Shown here: in pieces, positions 8,391-17,661 of the stretch
Layout: each line of letters begins with the position of its first letter
Numbering within the stretch: position 1 is the stretch's first letter
Origin: an uncultured Acidobacteriaceae bacterium
GTDB taxonomy: Bacteria; Acidobacteriota; Terriglobia; Terriglobales; Acidobacteriaceae
NCBI GenBank assembly: GCA_903911925.1
Contig: CAIWFH010000107.1
Coordinates: forward strand, 1-54,417
Length of the DNA stretch: 54,417 nucleotides
Direction of reading: 5' to 3'
Translations under genes and position numbers: made by a program
The notes under the pieces: generated by a model
The model's input: only the letters and a program-made list of their open reading frames with translations
Databases searched by the model: none
What the model was told of the DNA's origin: nothing

Positions 8391-9089
8391 TTATCTCTCC
8401 AGGGTGGTTCTCTTCTCAATTCGCTTTTCTGGATTTGGATTGTGCACGAGCCGATGAACGAAGATGCCTGGAGTGTGAATCTCATCCGGGTCGAGTTCAC
8501 CGGGATTGATGACGATCTCCGCTTCGGCCACAGTGAGCTTGCCGCAGGAAGCTGCATTTGGATTGAAGTTGCGCGCAGTGCGGCGATAGATAAGGTTGCC
8601 GTGAAGGTCGGCCTTCCAGGCCTTCACCAGGGCCAGATCGGCGCGAAGGCCACGTTCAAGAATGTACGTGACCCCGTCGAAATCTTTATGCTCTTTGCCC
8701 TCGGCAACGACCGTCCCGACGCCGGTTCGCGTATAAAAGCCGGGAATCCCCGCACCCCCTGCCCGCATGCGCTCGGCGAGCGTCCCTTGAGGACAGAACT
8801 CCACGTCCAACTCCCTGGCCAGAAACTGCCTCTCAAACTCGGAGTTCTCGCCAACGTAGCTGGAGATCATTTTCTTCACCTGACGGGTTTCGAGGAGCAA
8901 TCCAAGACCCCACCCGTCAACGCCAGCATTATTGCTGGCGATTGTCAGGTTGCGGGCGCCGGAGTCGCGCAAGGCAAGTATCAGAGCCTCGGGAATGCCG
9001 CATAGGCCGAATCCGCCGATTGCCAGCAACATTCCGTCCCAAACGACGCCGTCCAACGCGGCGCTTGCATCAGGCCATAGTTTGTTCAT
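8391..9089 (-). CDS. scoA: 3-oxoacid CoA-transferase subunit A
   Basis: Alpha chain of about 232 residues with the glycine-rich GGFGLCGIPEALI near the N-terminus, NNAGVDGWGLGLLL, and the conserved RTARNFNPNAA. Pairing with scoB is universal in this family. ATG 9089 is chosen, with AGGTGG about eleven bases upstream; a GTG at 9104 would lie directly against that sequence. The pair is transcribed towards the leucine operon. Confidence 0.92.
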   Translation of the reverse strand: MNKLWPDASAALDGVVWDGMLLAIGGFGLCGIPEALILALRDSGARNLTIASNNAGVDGWGLGLLLETRQVKKMISSYVGENSEFERQFLARELDVEFCPQGTLAERMRAGGAGIPGFYTRTGVGTVVAEGKEHKDFDGVTYILERGLRADLALVKAWKADLHGNLIYRRTARNFNPNAASCGKLTVAEAEIVINPGELDPDEIHTPGIFVHRLVHNPNPEKRIEKRTTLER

Positions 9090-9245
9090 GCGAAAACCGT
9101 CCACCTTTGAACGCCCCGGGCGAACGCTTTCGTTCCAGGGGCTGGTGCATTTCTCATGCCAACTCCGAACAAACTCACATCCGCAGGTATACTGGCTCGT
9201 GCATGTTTGGCAGCTTTTGCCGACGAATTAATGCGGAGGGAAGTT

Positions 9246-11765
9246 ATGCCCGTTCAGAACGCCTGCAAGTGTCTCCTGACTTTGATGCTCGTTTCCTGCA
9301 CCGCGACTTTGCCTATGAAGGCGCAGTCAAACTCGTCTTCGTCAGGCCCGGCCGAAGCCGCCAACGGCTATAATCTGCCGCCGAAAAACATCCTGGACGT
9401 GATGCGAGCGCCATCGCCGCCATCTCCCCTGATGAGCCCAACCATGGATGCGATATTGCTTGTCTCCTGGCAGGAATACCCTTCCATTTCACGTGTGGCG
9501 ACCCCTTTCCTACGCCTTGCAGGCGTGCGGATGGAGCCGAAGAATCACAGCAAGCACGATACCCCAGGCGGATATGGAATTACCCCATGCGCAACCGGCT
9601 TTGCGCTGGTCCACATCCCGGATGGGACGCAGACCCAGATTGCTCTTCCCCAGGGAGAGTGTCCAGGCGAACCGGCCTGGTCGGCGGACGGAAAACAATT
9701 TGCTTTTGTGAATATTGCGCCCGAGGCAGTGGAACTCTGGATTGGCGACGCAATTACCGCGAAAGTTCGCCGGGTGTCCGGAGCGCATCTCAACCCCATG
9801 TTCGGCGACGAGTTGCAATGGATGCCGGACCAGAAGACGCTGCTGGTGAAACTTGTGCCGGATGGGTTGGGCGCACCCCCTCCAGAGCCCATTGTGCCGA
9901 ACGGCCCGAGCATCCAGGAGACGGACGGCAAGAGCGGCCAAAGCAGCACCTATGAAAACCGCGATACCCTTACTAGCCGGCACGACGAGGACGTCTTCGA
10001 CTATTTTGCGGTTTCGCAATTGGCCTTGGTCGATGCGGCCACAGGGGCGATTACTCCCGTTGGAAAGCCCGCGAACTACGATTCGCTGAGTCCCGCGCCG
10101 GATGGGCGGCATCTGCTTGTCACCGCAATTCATAAGCCATATTCCTACGTCACCACCTACGATCGTTTTCCAAAGGAAGTTGAAGTCTGGGACATATCGG
10201 CGCTGTCAAAGGTGCAGATTCACGCCGTTGCCTCTCTTCCGCTGGCAGATCGTGTGCCGATCAATGGCGTTCCAACGGGACCGCGAGATTTTGATTGGCG
10301 CGCAACGGAACCAGCGACGCTGGTTTGGGCGGAGGCGCTGGACGGCGGAAACTGGAACGCGACTGTTCCGGCTCGCGACAAGATTCTGCTTCAAAGGGCC
10401 CCGTTCACCGCGGCACCCACGGAAATTGCGCAAACAGCGCAGCGGTTTGCCGGCTTCCGATGGGGCAGTCAACCGGACACCGCCCTGTTGAGCGAGTGGG
10501 ATCACAACCGGCATTGGTGGCGCGGCTCCATCGTCGATGTCGACGACACCCAGCGAAAGCCCCGCGTGATTGTCGATATCTCTACGGATGAGCATTATGC
10601 CAACCCCGGGACGCCGATGATGCGTCAGTTGCCCAACGGAGAGTGGGTCATTCGCCAGGAAGGCGATTCGATATATCTTGCAGGAACCGGATCTTCGCCC
10701 GACGGCGACCGGCCCTTCCTGGATCGGTTCAACCTCAAAACATTGAAATCCGAGCGCCTGTTTCGCAGCGACAAGACCTCGTACGAGCGATTTCTTTCGT
10801 TCGTCGGGCCAGACGCACATGCCTTTCTCTCCTGGCATCAGTCGCCGACCGATCCCCCGAATGCTTTCTTGCGCACTCTCGGAAAACCGCTCGATGCGCT
10901 GGCCGGAGAAGCGGCATTTGCGTCTACGAGCGTCGCGATCACCCACATTCCCGATCCGGCACCCGAGGTGCGAGCGATTAAGAAACAGTTGGTGAAGTAT
11001 AAGCGCGCCGACGGGCTTGACCTGTCGTTCACGCTTTATACGCCTCCCGGCTATCAAGAAGGCACGCGCGTCCCCACGATTCTCTATGCGTATCCGCTGG
11101 ACTACGCCGATCCCTCGAAAGCCGGACAGGTGACCGGTTCGCAGGAGACCTTTACTCGACTCTATGAATACAGGCTTCTGCTGCTCGGAGGTTACGCGAT
11201 CATCGACAACGCATCGTTCCCAATTGTCGGAGATCCGAAGAAGGCATACGACACGTACCTTGAGCAATTGGTGGCCGACGCAAAGGCGGCTGTGGACAAG
11301 GCAGTGGAGATTGGTGTTGCCGACCCTGATCGCATCGGTGTGACCGGGCACAGCCACGGCGCCTTAATGACCGTCAACCTGGTAGCTCATTCCGATTTGT
11401 TCCGGGCCGGCGCGGCTACCAGCGGATCCTACAACAAGACGTTGACGCCATTCGGGTTTCAGAATGAGCAGCGATCGGTATGGCAAGCGCCCGAAGTCTA
11501 CTTGAAAGTCTCCCCGTTTTTCTCCGCGGACAAAATAAAGACGCCACTGCTGATTGTGCACGGCGGAGAAGACGCGAATCCGGGAACAACGCCGCTGCAA
11601 TCCCAAAAGCTCTACGAGGCCATTCGAGGCAACGGCGGAACGGCGCGGCTGGTAATTCTGCCGCATGAGCCGCATTGGTATTCAGCCATGGAATCGAACG
11701 AGCAACTCATTTACGAGATGCTTCGCTGGTTTGACAAGTACGTGAAGAACGCACCGCACCGGTGA
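9246..11765 (+). CDS. S9 (prolyl oligopeptidase-type, S9D-like) exported peptidase
   Basis: An 839-residue serine peptidase: N-terminal signal, seven-bladed beta-propeller (about 60-560), C-terminal alpha/beta hydrolase. The nucleophile is Ser703 in GHSHG, with Asp776 (HGGEDANPG) and His810 (PHEPHW) as likely triad partners. The region HSDLFRAGAATSGSYNKTLT and TPFGFQ match glutamyl-endopeptidase-like S9D enzymes. GGAGGG five bases before ATG 9246 decides the start over an upstream ATG. The leader CLLTLMLVSC ends in a lipobox-like L-V-S-C, so the protein may be a lipoprotein held in the envelope. It degrades peptides, probably outside the cytoplasm; it stands alone. Confidence 0.92.
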   Translation: MPVQNACKCLLTLMLVSCTATLPMKAQSNSSSSGPAEAANGYNLPPKNILDVMRAPSPPSPLMSPTMDAILLVSWQEYPSISRVATPFLRLAGVRMEPKNHSKHDTPGGYGITPCATGFALVHIPDGTQTQIALPQGECPGEPAWSADGKQFAFVNIAPEAVELWIGDAITAKVRRVSGAHLNPMFGDELQWMPDQKTLLVKLVPDGLGAPPPEPIVPNGPSIQETDGKSGQSSTYENRDTLTSRHDEDVFDYFAVSQLALVDAATGAITPVGKPANYDSLSPAPDGRHLLVTAIHKPYSYVTTYDRFPKEVEVWDISALSKVQIHAVASLPLADRVPINGVPTGPRDFDWRATEPATLVWAEALDGGNWNATVPARDKILLQRAPFTAAPTEIAQTAQRFAGFRWGSQPDTALLSEWDHNRHWWRGSIVDVDDTQRKPRVIVDISTDEHYANPGTPMMRQLPNGEWVIRQEGDSIYLAGTGSSPDGDRPFLDRFNLKTLKSERLFRSDKTSYERFLSFVGPDAHAFLSWHQSPTDPPNAFLRTLGKPLDALAGEAAFASTSVAITHIPDPAPEVRAIKKQLVKYKRADGLDLSFTLYTPPGYQEGTRVPTILYAYPLDYADPSKAGQVTGSQETFTRLYEYRLLLLGGYAIIDNASFPIVGDPKKAYDTYLEQLVADAKAAVDKAVEIGVADPDRIGVTGHSHGALMTVNLVAHSDLFRAGAATSGSYNKTLTPFGFQNEQRSVWQAPEVYLKVSPFFSADKIKTPLLIVHGGEDANPGTTPLQSQKLYEAIRGNGGTARLVILPHEPHWYSAMESNEQLIYEMLRWFDKYVKNAPHR

Positions 11766-11894
11766 GAGAAGCTCGAATATGGCGCACCCAACCTGATCCT
11801 GAAAGAGATATCAAACCGAAAGACGAGGGTCAAGTGCCGGTCAACACCTCAGTGGTTGCTTACTCTCCGGGCGCACAGCCCCCTGATTTGATTT

Positions 11895-13190
11895 TCAGGA
11901 GGCGATTGCCTGTTGATCCTCGGCTTTCTTGTGGATCGAAAGGCCCTTAAGCAGGAAGACAACCTGCATGGCAAACGCTCCCGTGGTTGTCCACAGATTC
12001 ATTCTTATTACGCCTTCAGAGGTATTCAACGGAAGGAAAGCGACGCAGACCAGTTGCACCAGCGTCAGGAAAATCACCTGCACCACTCCGCTCCACCAGA
12101 AGACCCACTTGCGGGCGACAGCTACGGACCACATGGTGTTCAACAAATAGGCGATGGCAGCGGTGTAGACGACGAGTTGAACTTGCGAAGTCAAGTTGCC
12201 ATATTTCGGCCCCAGTACAAGAAGATAAACACCCGGGAAGAGCTTCGCGGATGCAGTAATCATCAAGGCCACGCTTCCAGCGGCGCACATCACAAGCGTG
12301 AAACGCCTGCGAAAGAGGGCAAATGGGGTCTTTGCAATAAATGGGGTTACCAGCACTCCATTTGATGAATTGATCACCTGAAAGAGCTGCCCAATTCTGC
12401 CTGCGGCAGCGACATCGGCTATCTGGCTGACGTGTCCGAAGATGGTAATCAGAAATAGCGACACCTGGCCTTGAAGCGCTGTGTATATATACATTGGGAC
12501 CAGCGGGGTCAGATAGCGAATCATCTCCCGAGCTTGTTCCTTGGGCAAGACGCGTGGCGTCTCGATCCATCGCCGTGCCATGATTCTGAACGATACGCCC
12601 ATTACCACGATGCTAAGCGTGTTGGCTATGACCACTGTTGTTGAAGATATGATGCCAAAGCTATAGAGAACAAATACGCTAAACATCCTGAGAATGGCGG
12701 CTGCGATCTGCGGGGTGTAAAACGCAACCAGCCTGTTGTTAAGCAGCAGTGGTGTCTCATAATAGGACGCCCACGCCTGAAACTGCAAGGTCACCAGCAC
12801 CGCGATGGCAAGGAATATTAATTCGTTGCTGCCATGGGCTTCTAGCTTCGAGTGGCGAAAGATAATAATAAACAGAATGGCTAAAGCACTGACAAAGAGC
12901 ATGAGAGTGCGACGAACCAGGCTGGCGGCCTTTATATAGCTTCCGAGCAGCAACCTATCCTGGTACCTGGTGCCAACCAAGCCGAGAATCGCGCCACCGA
13001 AGCCGATATCGGTGAGAATGCCGATCATTCCCTGAGCGCCAAGAGCTACGGCATATATCGCGAATTCAGGTTTGGGCAGAAGTCGGAGGAGCACCAGTCC
13101 CGTTGCCGCGTTCAGCAGCTGAATGGCACTCTGGCCGCCAACGAAAGTCGAGAGCCTCTTTCCTATTCGCGAAAACGTGCTGAGGTTCAT
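11895..13190 (-). CDS. Polysaccharide flippase (Wzx/MATE-like) membrane protein
   Basis: A 431-residue polytopic protein with about twelve hydrophobic segments; N-terminal FVGGQSAIQLLNAATGLVLL and LGAQGMIGILTDIGFGGA are typical of polysaccharide-biosynthesis flippases, which move lipid-linked glycans across the inner membrane. It follows a glycosyltransferase on the same strand with a 61-base gap, so the two form a small operon, probably for surface glycan synthesis. Base composition is visibly less GC-rich than flanking genes, hinting at transfer. The substrate cannot be told. Confidence 0.82.
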   Translation of the reverse strand: MNLSTFSRIGKRLSTFVGGQSAIQLLNAATGLVLLRLLPKPEFAIYAVALGAQGMIGILTDIGFGGAILGLVGTRYQDRLLLGSYIKAASLVRRTLMLFVSALAILFIIIFRHSKLEAHGSNELIFLAIAVLVTLQFQAWASYYETPLLLNNRLVAFYTPQIAAAILRMFSVFVLYSFGIISSTTVVIANTLSIVVMGVSFRIMARRWIETPRVLPKEQAREMIRYLTPLVPMYIYTALQGQVSLFLITIFGHVSQIADVAAAGRIGQLFQVINSSNGVLVTPFIAKTPFALFRRRFTLVMCAAGSVALMITASAKLFPGVYLLVLGPKYGNLTSQVQLVVYTAAIAYLLNTMWSVAVARKWVFWWSGVVQVIFLTLVQLVCVAFLPLNTSEGVIRMNLWTTTGAFAMQVVFLLKGLSIHKKAEDQQAIAS

Positions 13191-13251
13191 AGACTTCCTG
13201 TCTCGCCGGGGTTCTACTCAGTTATGAAGGGAATGAATTCCTTGGGAATGG

Positions 13252-14031
13252 TTATCCCTTCCCAAGAAACGCTTTCAATTTCGACTTGACCAAATATTGA
13301 AAGCGGACCCTGGTGGAAATCTCATTGGTGGCACTGAAGAAGTAGGACGTTCTCTTCACCTGGAATGGCGAATTCGCCGCCCCCACAACGAACTCTTTTG
13401 GACTATTCGTCACGAGGGCTTCCCAAATGCCCGGCTGCTTCTCGCCCCAAGCCATAATTTGAGCGAAATTGATCCGATCCAAAAGCTCTCGCCTGATTAC
13501 GCTGGCGGCAGCTCCAAAGTATTTCTTTGGATGAAAGAGGCTTGCGTGTTCAATATAAGGCTCATCGCTCAGCCATTCCGCACCATGGAAAGATGGGTCC
13601 TGATGGAGCAGATTGCACCCCATGATTGCGGGGTCGTTTTCCATTACATGAATGGCGAGATTAATTGCTTCTTTGCATTGGTCTGCTGTATCTGTGACAA
13701 AAACGTCGTCATCCAGGTGCATGATGTAGGGCGTTGCAGCAAGCTCCAGACTTCGCAAGATTCCGAAGTTGCTGTGGGGAGCATGGCTGATCGTGCAATA
13801 TTCTGCATGAGTGAACTTGCCTAATAAATGACCGGACGCAAGTAATTTGAACGCGCCAAAGTCCGGACTCCGATCATCCAGAAAATATTTCTCAGCGAAG
13901 GGAAGGTCCAGCAAATCTGCCCAGGACGAAATCGCCTCAGAAACCATCTTTGCACGTTCGCCCGGGTGTCTTCTCATATAGGAACAGGTTGAAAAGGAAA
14001 TCGGCTTGAGAAAACTGAAATCGCCATTCAT
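13252..14031 (-). CDS. Glycosyltransferase, GT2/GT-A-like
   Basis: Protein of 259 residues, with the metal/nucleotide-sugar Asp cluster MHLDDDVFV near residue 110 and the preceding SNFGILRSLELAATPYIM region, as in GT-A fold enzymes that transfer sugars from nucleotide donors. ATG 14031 follows AAGGAG by eight bases and is preferred over the TTG 15 bases upstream. It is cytoplasmic, without clear membrane segments, and is followed by a flippase. Aromatic and lysine-rich C-terminus (VRFQYLVKSKLKAFLGKG) may help membrane contact. Acceptor unknown. Like the flippase, its codons are less GC-rich than those of neighbouring genes. Confidence 0.75.
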   Translation of the reverse strand: MNGDFSFLKPISFSTCSYMRRHPGERAKMVSEAISSWADLLDLPFAEKYFLDDRSPDFGAFKLLASGHLLGKFTHAEYCTISHAPHSNFGILRSLELAATPYIMHLDDDVFVTDTADQCKEAINLAIHVMENDPAIMGCNLLHQDPSFHGAEWLSDEPYIEHASLFHPKKYFGAAASVIRRELLDRINFAQIMAWGEKQPGIWEALVTNSPKEFVVGAANSPFQVKRTSYFFSATNEISTRVRFQYLVKSKLKAFLGKG

Positions 14032-14371
14032 GTGCTCTCCTTGCAATTAGCGCCAGACCTTTTCCCGGGAGCCAAATTGAACTCACAATTCTGCGATCAA
14101 GGCAGCGTCTTGGAGCGCAGGGTAAGAGCCGCCGGAGAGCATAGCATGAATCTACGCCTCTCCGACTCGATCTCCATTCAGTCGAACTTGTTCTTGCGGC
14201 CGCGCTGGGTTGATTCCAAGTCAGTTTAACATGAACCTTGGCGATCAAGAGAGTGCTGGAAAGCCCCCCGTGACAATCATATGAATGTTATTCGACTGTT
14301 GCATGGAACTGGCGCGATGATCTTATTTCGATTACGAGACAGGGTGGCGAGCTTCGAGGGGCCTTTTCGTC
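14032..14371. other. Intergenic stretch upstream of the glycosyltransferase operon
   Basis: No frame gives a recognisable protein. It lies between the glycosyltransferase start and the ROK kinase stop, so the glycan operon's promoter should lie here. I see no strong -35/-10 pair and no hairpin-plus-T terminator. Confidence 0.4.
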
Positions 14372-15268
14372 TTACCGGATCGAGGCGGATGTTGCCGACT
14401 CTCCGGTTCGCCTGGCGGCAACATCTGTCTCGGCGAGCGCAAGGGCGCCAAACAAGACGCTATCGTCGCCAAGCGTTGCCGGCACAACATCAATTCGAGC
14501 TCGCGACCAGTTCGTGATCTGTCGCCGCAACTCAGTATTCAACGGTTTGAAAAGCGACTCGCCGGCCTTGCTGATTCCGCCCCCGATGACTATTCTCGCC
14601 GGATTCAGCAGCAGGACGACCGACTTCAATCCAGTCGCCAAGTCGATCACGTAATGCTCGACGAACGCCGGGTCACTCAGCAGTTCTTTCGCCGGCTTTC
14701 CGCAATCCGCCTCCAGCCATAGTCCGGAACACAATCTTTCCAGGCACCCATCCGCTCCGCACGCGCAGCGCGGACCGCCGGGCCTGACGGTAATGTGGCC
14801 GACTTCGGCGGCGAACGAATCCGCGCCTCGGTAGACGCGTCCGCCCGAAATGAACCCGCCGCCAATGCCTGTTGAAACGGTCACATAAAACAGCGGGTCG
14901 CATCCAACTCCGGCCCCATAGACCGATTCGCCCAATGCTCCAACGTTCCCGTCGTTGTCGATCACTACAGGAATGCCGAGTTCGCGCTCAAGGCTCCCAG
15001 CCAGCGGAAAATTCTGCCAATCGGCTACCACGTTTGAAAGGGTGACCCGTTGCGATTGAAAATCAACAGGCCCGCCAAAGCCAATGCCACAGCGCCCAAA
15101 TCCCACATCTTTCTGCCACACATGCCCTATGTTTACAATCTGCTTCATCATCCACTCGCGGCCGCCCTCCCTCCGGGTCGCGTGGGATTGGCGCTCAATC
15201 ATCCTGCCACCCTGAAACAGCGCCATCGAAAACTTCGTTCCGCCAATGTCAATCGCCAGTGTGTTCAT
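14372..15268 (-). CDS. ROK-family sugar kinase (glucokinase-like)
   Basis: 298-residue ROK kinase. The phosphate-binding DIGGTK opens the protein; the sugar/catalytic Asp is in VVIDNDGNVGALGE; ATP-loop VSTGIGGGFI; the ROK zinc site is H-I-T-V-R-P-G-G then CACGADGCLERLCSG (Cys-x-Cys-x4-Cys). ATG 15268 is preferred over the longer frame because GGGAG lies seven bases upstream and the family motif follows at once. It phosphorylates a hexose such as glucose or an N-acetylhexosamine; which one is not determinable. Divergent from the GmhA-like gene, 70 bases apart, so the two may share control. Confidence 0.9.
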   Translation of the reverse strand: MNTLAIDIGGTKFSMALFQGGRMIERQSHATRREGGREWMMKQIVNIGHVWQKDVGFGRCGIGFGGPVDFQSQRVTLSNVVADWQNFPLAGSLERELGIPVVIDNDGNVGALGESVYGAGVGCDPLFYVTVSTGIGGGFISGGRVYRGADSFAAEVGHITVRPGGPRCACGADGCLERLCSGLWLEADCGKPAKELLSDPAFVEHYVIDLATGLKSVVLLLNPARIVIGGGISKAGESLFKPLNTELRRQITNWSRARIDVVPATLGDDSVLFGALALAETDVAARRTGESATSASIR

Positions 15269-15338
15269 GATTCGCTCCCGTACTTGTGGTTCCCGGCTCA
15301 CCATCCTATTCTAGACTTGGGAAGAAAACAGGGTGGGC

Positions 15339-15917
15339 ATGAGCTATTGCGAAGAGTACCGTACTCAACTTCTGAATGTCATTGAAGGCCTCGATGTTTC
15401 CAAGATCGAGCAGGCCATCGCATGGTTTCGCCAGGCTCGCGACGAGAACCGGCAGATATTCACGTGCGGGAACGGCGGCAGCGCGTCAACGGCCTCTCAC
15501 TTTGTTGCTGACATGCTAAAAGGGGCAAGTTATGGCCGTACTCGCCGGTTTCGAATCCAGGCGCTTACTGACTCGCTGGCGACCATAACCGCTTATGCCA
15601 ACGATGTCAGCTACGACTGCGTCTTTGTCGAGCAACTCAAAAATCATGCTTCTGCAGGCGACCTTTTAGTATGCATCAGCGGCTCGGGCAATTCGCCCAA
15701 TGTGATCGAAGCTGCAAAATTTGCTCGGGAGCTCGGTTGCCGTGTGATTGCGCTTACTGGACGGGATGGTGGAAGGCTAGCGCCCCTTGCTGAACTGAAC
15801 ATCGGCGTCAGCCATCCCCACATGGGGCGCATCGAAGACATCCATCTCATCGTCTGCCACATGATCGGCTACGCATTCATGGACGCGGAATTCGGGGCAC
15901 CCGTGGCAAGCCTTTAG
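15339..15917 (+). CDS. gmhA: SIS-domain phosphosugar isomerase (GmhA-like)
   Basis: 192-residue single SIS-domain protein. CGNGGSASTASHFVADMLKG and the phosphate loop CISGSGNSPNVIEAAKFA match D-sedoheptulose-7-phosphate isomerase, the first step in heptose synthesis for lipopolysaccharide; the C-terminal HLIVCHMIGYAF is also family-like. ATG 15339 is chosen; a GTG six bases upstream is in frame. No other heptose gene is here, so the call rests on sequence alone, and a related phosphosugar isomerase is possible. The gene is divergent from a ROK kinase. Confidence 0.82.
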   Translation: MSYCEEYRTQLLNVIEGLDVSKIEQAIAWFRQARDENRQIFTCGNGGSASTASHFVADMLKGASYGRTRRFRIQALTDSLATITAYANDVSYDCVFVEQLKNHASAGDLLVCISGSGNSPNVIEAAKFARELGCRVIALTGRDGGRLAPLAELNIGVSHPHMGRIEDIHLIVCHMIGYAFMDAEFGAPVASL

Positions 15918-15951
15918 AAGGAGAAGCGAGCGAACGGCCTGCCGTTTGTGC

Positions 15952-17166
15952 TCATTGACGCTGCCTTGTCAAAATGCGGCAACGCCATTTGTGATCTGTG
16001 CTTGCATCTCGCGGCGATGCAGTGCATGCGACCATGGCCATGGAATCCTGAAACCGATTACCCAATTCGGACGTCAGGGACTTCCGCGTTCTGGAAAGCA
16101 CGCGCCAAGACAGGGATGGTACCCCCAGACGCTCGGCCATGGGCCGGAATTTGCGCACCATGATATTGTCCACATTGACCGTTCCACCAACTCGAGACGC
16201 AAAGACGAAATTATCGGGCTCAGTGAAGTTCGCCCGCTGCCGGAGTTTAAGGAGAATCTGCAACAATGGTTGAGGGATAGGCACGTTCCTGATGCGTTTG
16301 TTCTTCACATCTCCCAACTCACAGCGATACCACAGCGTCCGGACGGCAATTGCCTTTGGCGGAATCAGGTCACCGTCCGAAGTAATCTCATTCTCAGTGA
16401 GGTTTACGTTCTTCCATTGAAGGCCGCGGATTTCCGATATGTTCATCCCGGTAAGAATGGCCATCATGGTCATTTCTTTCTCTGGATAGTTCATTACAGT
16501 TAACGCCGCTTTTGCCTGATCGAGCGTGAGCACACGCCCTTCTTTTGGGGTCGATACCGGCAGTTTGACCTGGCTGGCAGGGTTGTCGCCAACCAAGAAT
16601 TGCTCTTGCTTTGCGTAGGAAAAGATCACGCTGACGAGGTTCCGAATATGGGTGACAGTATGGGTCGAGTATCCCCGCCTCTGGGCTGCGGATAAGAGGC
16701 AATCTATATGGTGGGGGCGGGCGTCGCGAAGCCGCAAGCTGTTTAAGTAAGGCCAGTCGGGAATTGTCCTGAGTCTTCTTTTCCAATTCGCGGGATTGAC
16801 TTGAAACACCCTATCGACCACTTCGGGCATCAGCACGTGCTTGAGCATTGCCTGGTAATAGACTCGGCACGCGATCCCCTTGCGAGCGACATGTTCCGGC
16901 ACAAACTTGTGCTCAACAAATTCCTCGATGGTCATGCTTGATCGGTGGGTAAGTACGTTCTCATTTTTCACTGGCAACGATTCCTGGCAAGTGGCCGCTT
17001 CTGTGGGCTGTTCGGCCCGCGCCAGCGGCGCCGCAGCGGCGCAAACTGGCTCACGCAGGCGCTTTTTTAGTCCGCTTCGGACTGTTGGATCCTCGCGCCG
17101 TTGCGCAGTCAAAACCTCCGGTTCCGAATGCTGGCCTCTGTTTACAGGCAGTCCATCAGAATCCAT
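15952..17166 (-). pseudogene. Tyrosine recombinase/phage integrase, decayed C-terminus
   Basis: The frame (404 codons) begins at ATG 17166 directly after GGAGGGA, a strong ribosome site. An N-terminal SAM-like DNA-binding region (about 80-210) and the start of the catalytic domain are present: box I Arg in TGMNISEIRGLQW and the beta-hairpin Lys in DVKNKRIRNVPI. Where box II should read H-x-L-R/S-R-T the sequence is LSWRVLSRTRKS, so the His is lost, and after SELGNRFQ the protein no longer resembles the family: no L-G-H and no Tyr nucleophile. A frameshift or replacement near 16060 is likely. It cannot recombine as written. Confidence 0.72.
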
Positions 17167-17178
17167 ATTCCCTCCAAC

Positions 17179-17418
17179 TCACTTATCCGGTGAACCGCGG
17201 AAACCGGAATTCAGCTGCGAATTCACTCGGAAGGTCAATCGTACGAGCCCGCCAAGGCGGAGTTCGGATTCGAAGGGCTCGTTAACGAAGGTTGCCGTGA
17301 TAGCCGGCCAATGCCTCTTCACCTCACCCGCCGGGAAAGAGTTCTTCTCGAACTCTGCGGATCGGCAGTTCGACTGAAGAGTTGGCTGCAGAGAGGCTGT
17401 GGTACCCACTGCCTTCAT
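17179..17418 (-). CDS. Possible small ORF ahead of the integrase
   Basis: A 79-codon frame ends 12 bases before the integrase start, with the integrase ribosome site in the gap. Translation includes ESELRLGGLVRLTFRVNSQL, which could be a beta-rich fold, but I recognise no family. GGAAG touches the ATG too closely to be a normal ribosome site. It may be a fragment of a larger decayed gene. Low confidence. The adjoining stretch 17419-17661 shows no gene that I can support. Confidence 0.2.
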   Translation of the reverse strand: MKAVGTTASLQPTLQSNCRSAEFEKNSFPAGEVKRHWPAITATFVNEPFESELRLGGLVRLTFRVNSQLNSGFRGSPDK

Positions 17419-17661
17419 CTTCCGGATGTCAAATTCAAGTGCCTTCGTTTAGTGATCGAGGCTTTGAACTTCACTTCCGCTTGACCCCAGGCAGGTTTGG
17501 ACCGGGGGCGAGCAAGGCCACCATCGGCGTGTGGCCCAGCCGCTGCCGGAATGAGCAGCTCCTGGTGTATCCACACGATGTGTAACCTATGCGTCACTGG
17601 ACTCGCGGCGGACTAAACTCTACGCGGCTCCAGGATGATGAAAGGTGGGAGAAGGGGCGGA

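Noticed and set aside
10206..11357. Minus-strand frame of about 383 codons inside the S9 peptidase gene
   Set aside because: Antisense of a gene with a clear catalytic triad; no motif or ribosome site supports it.
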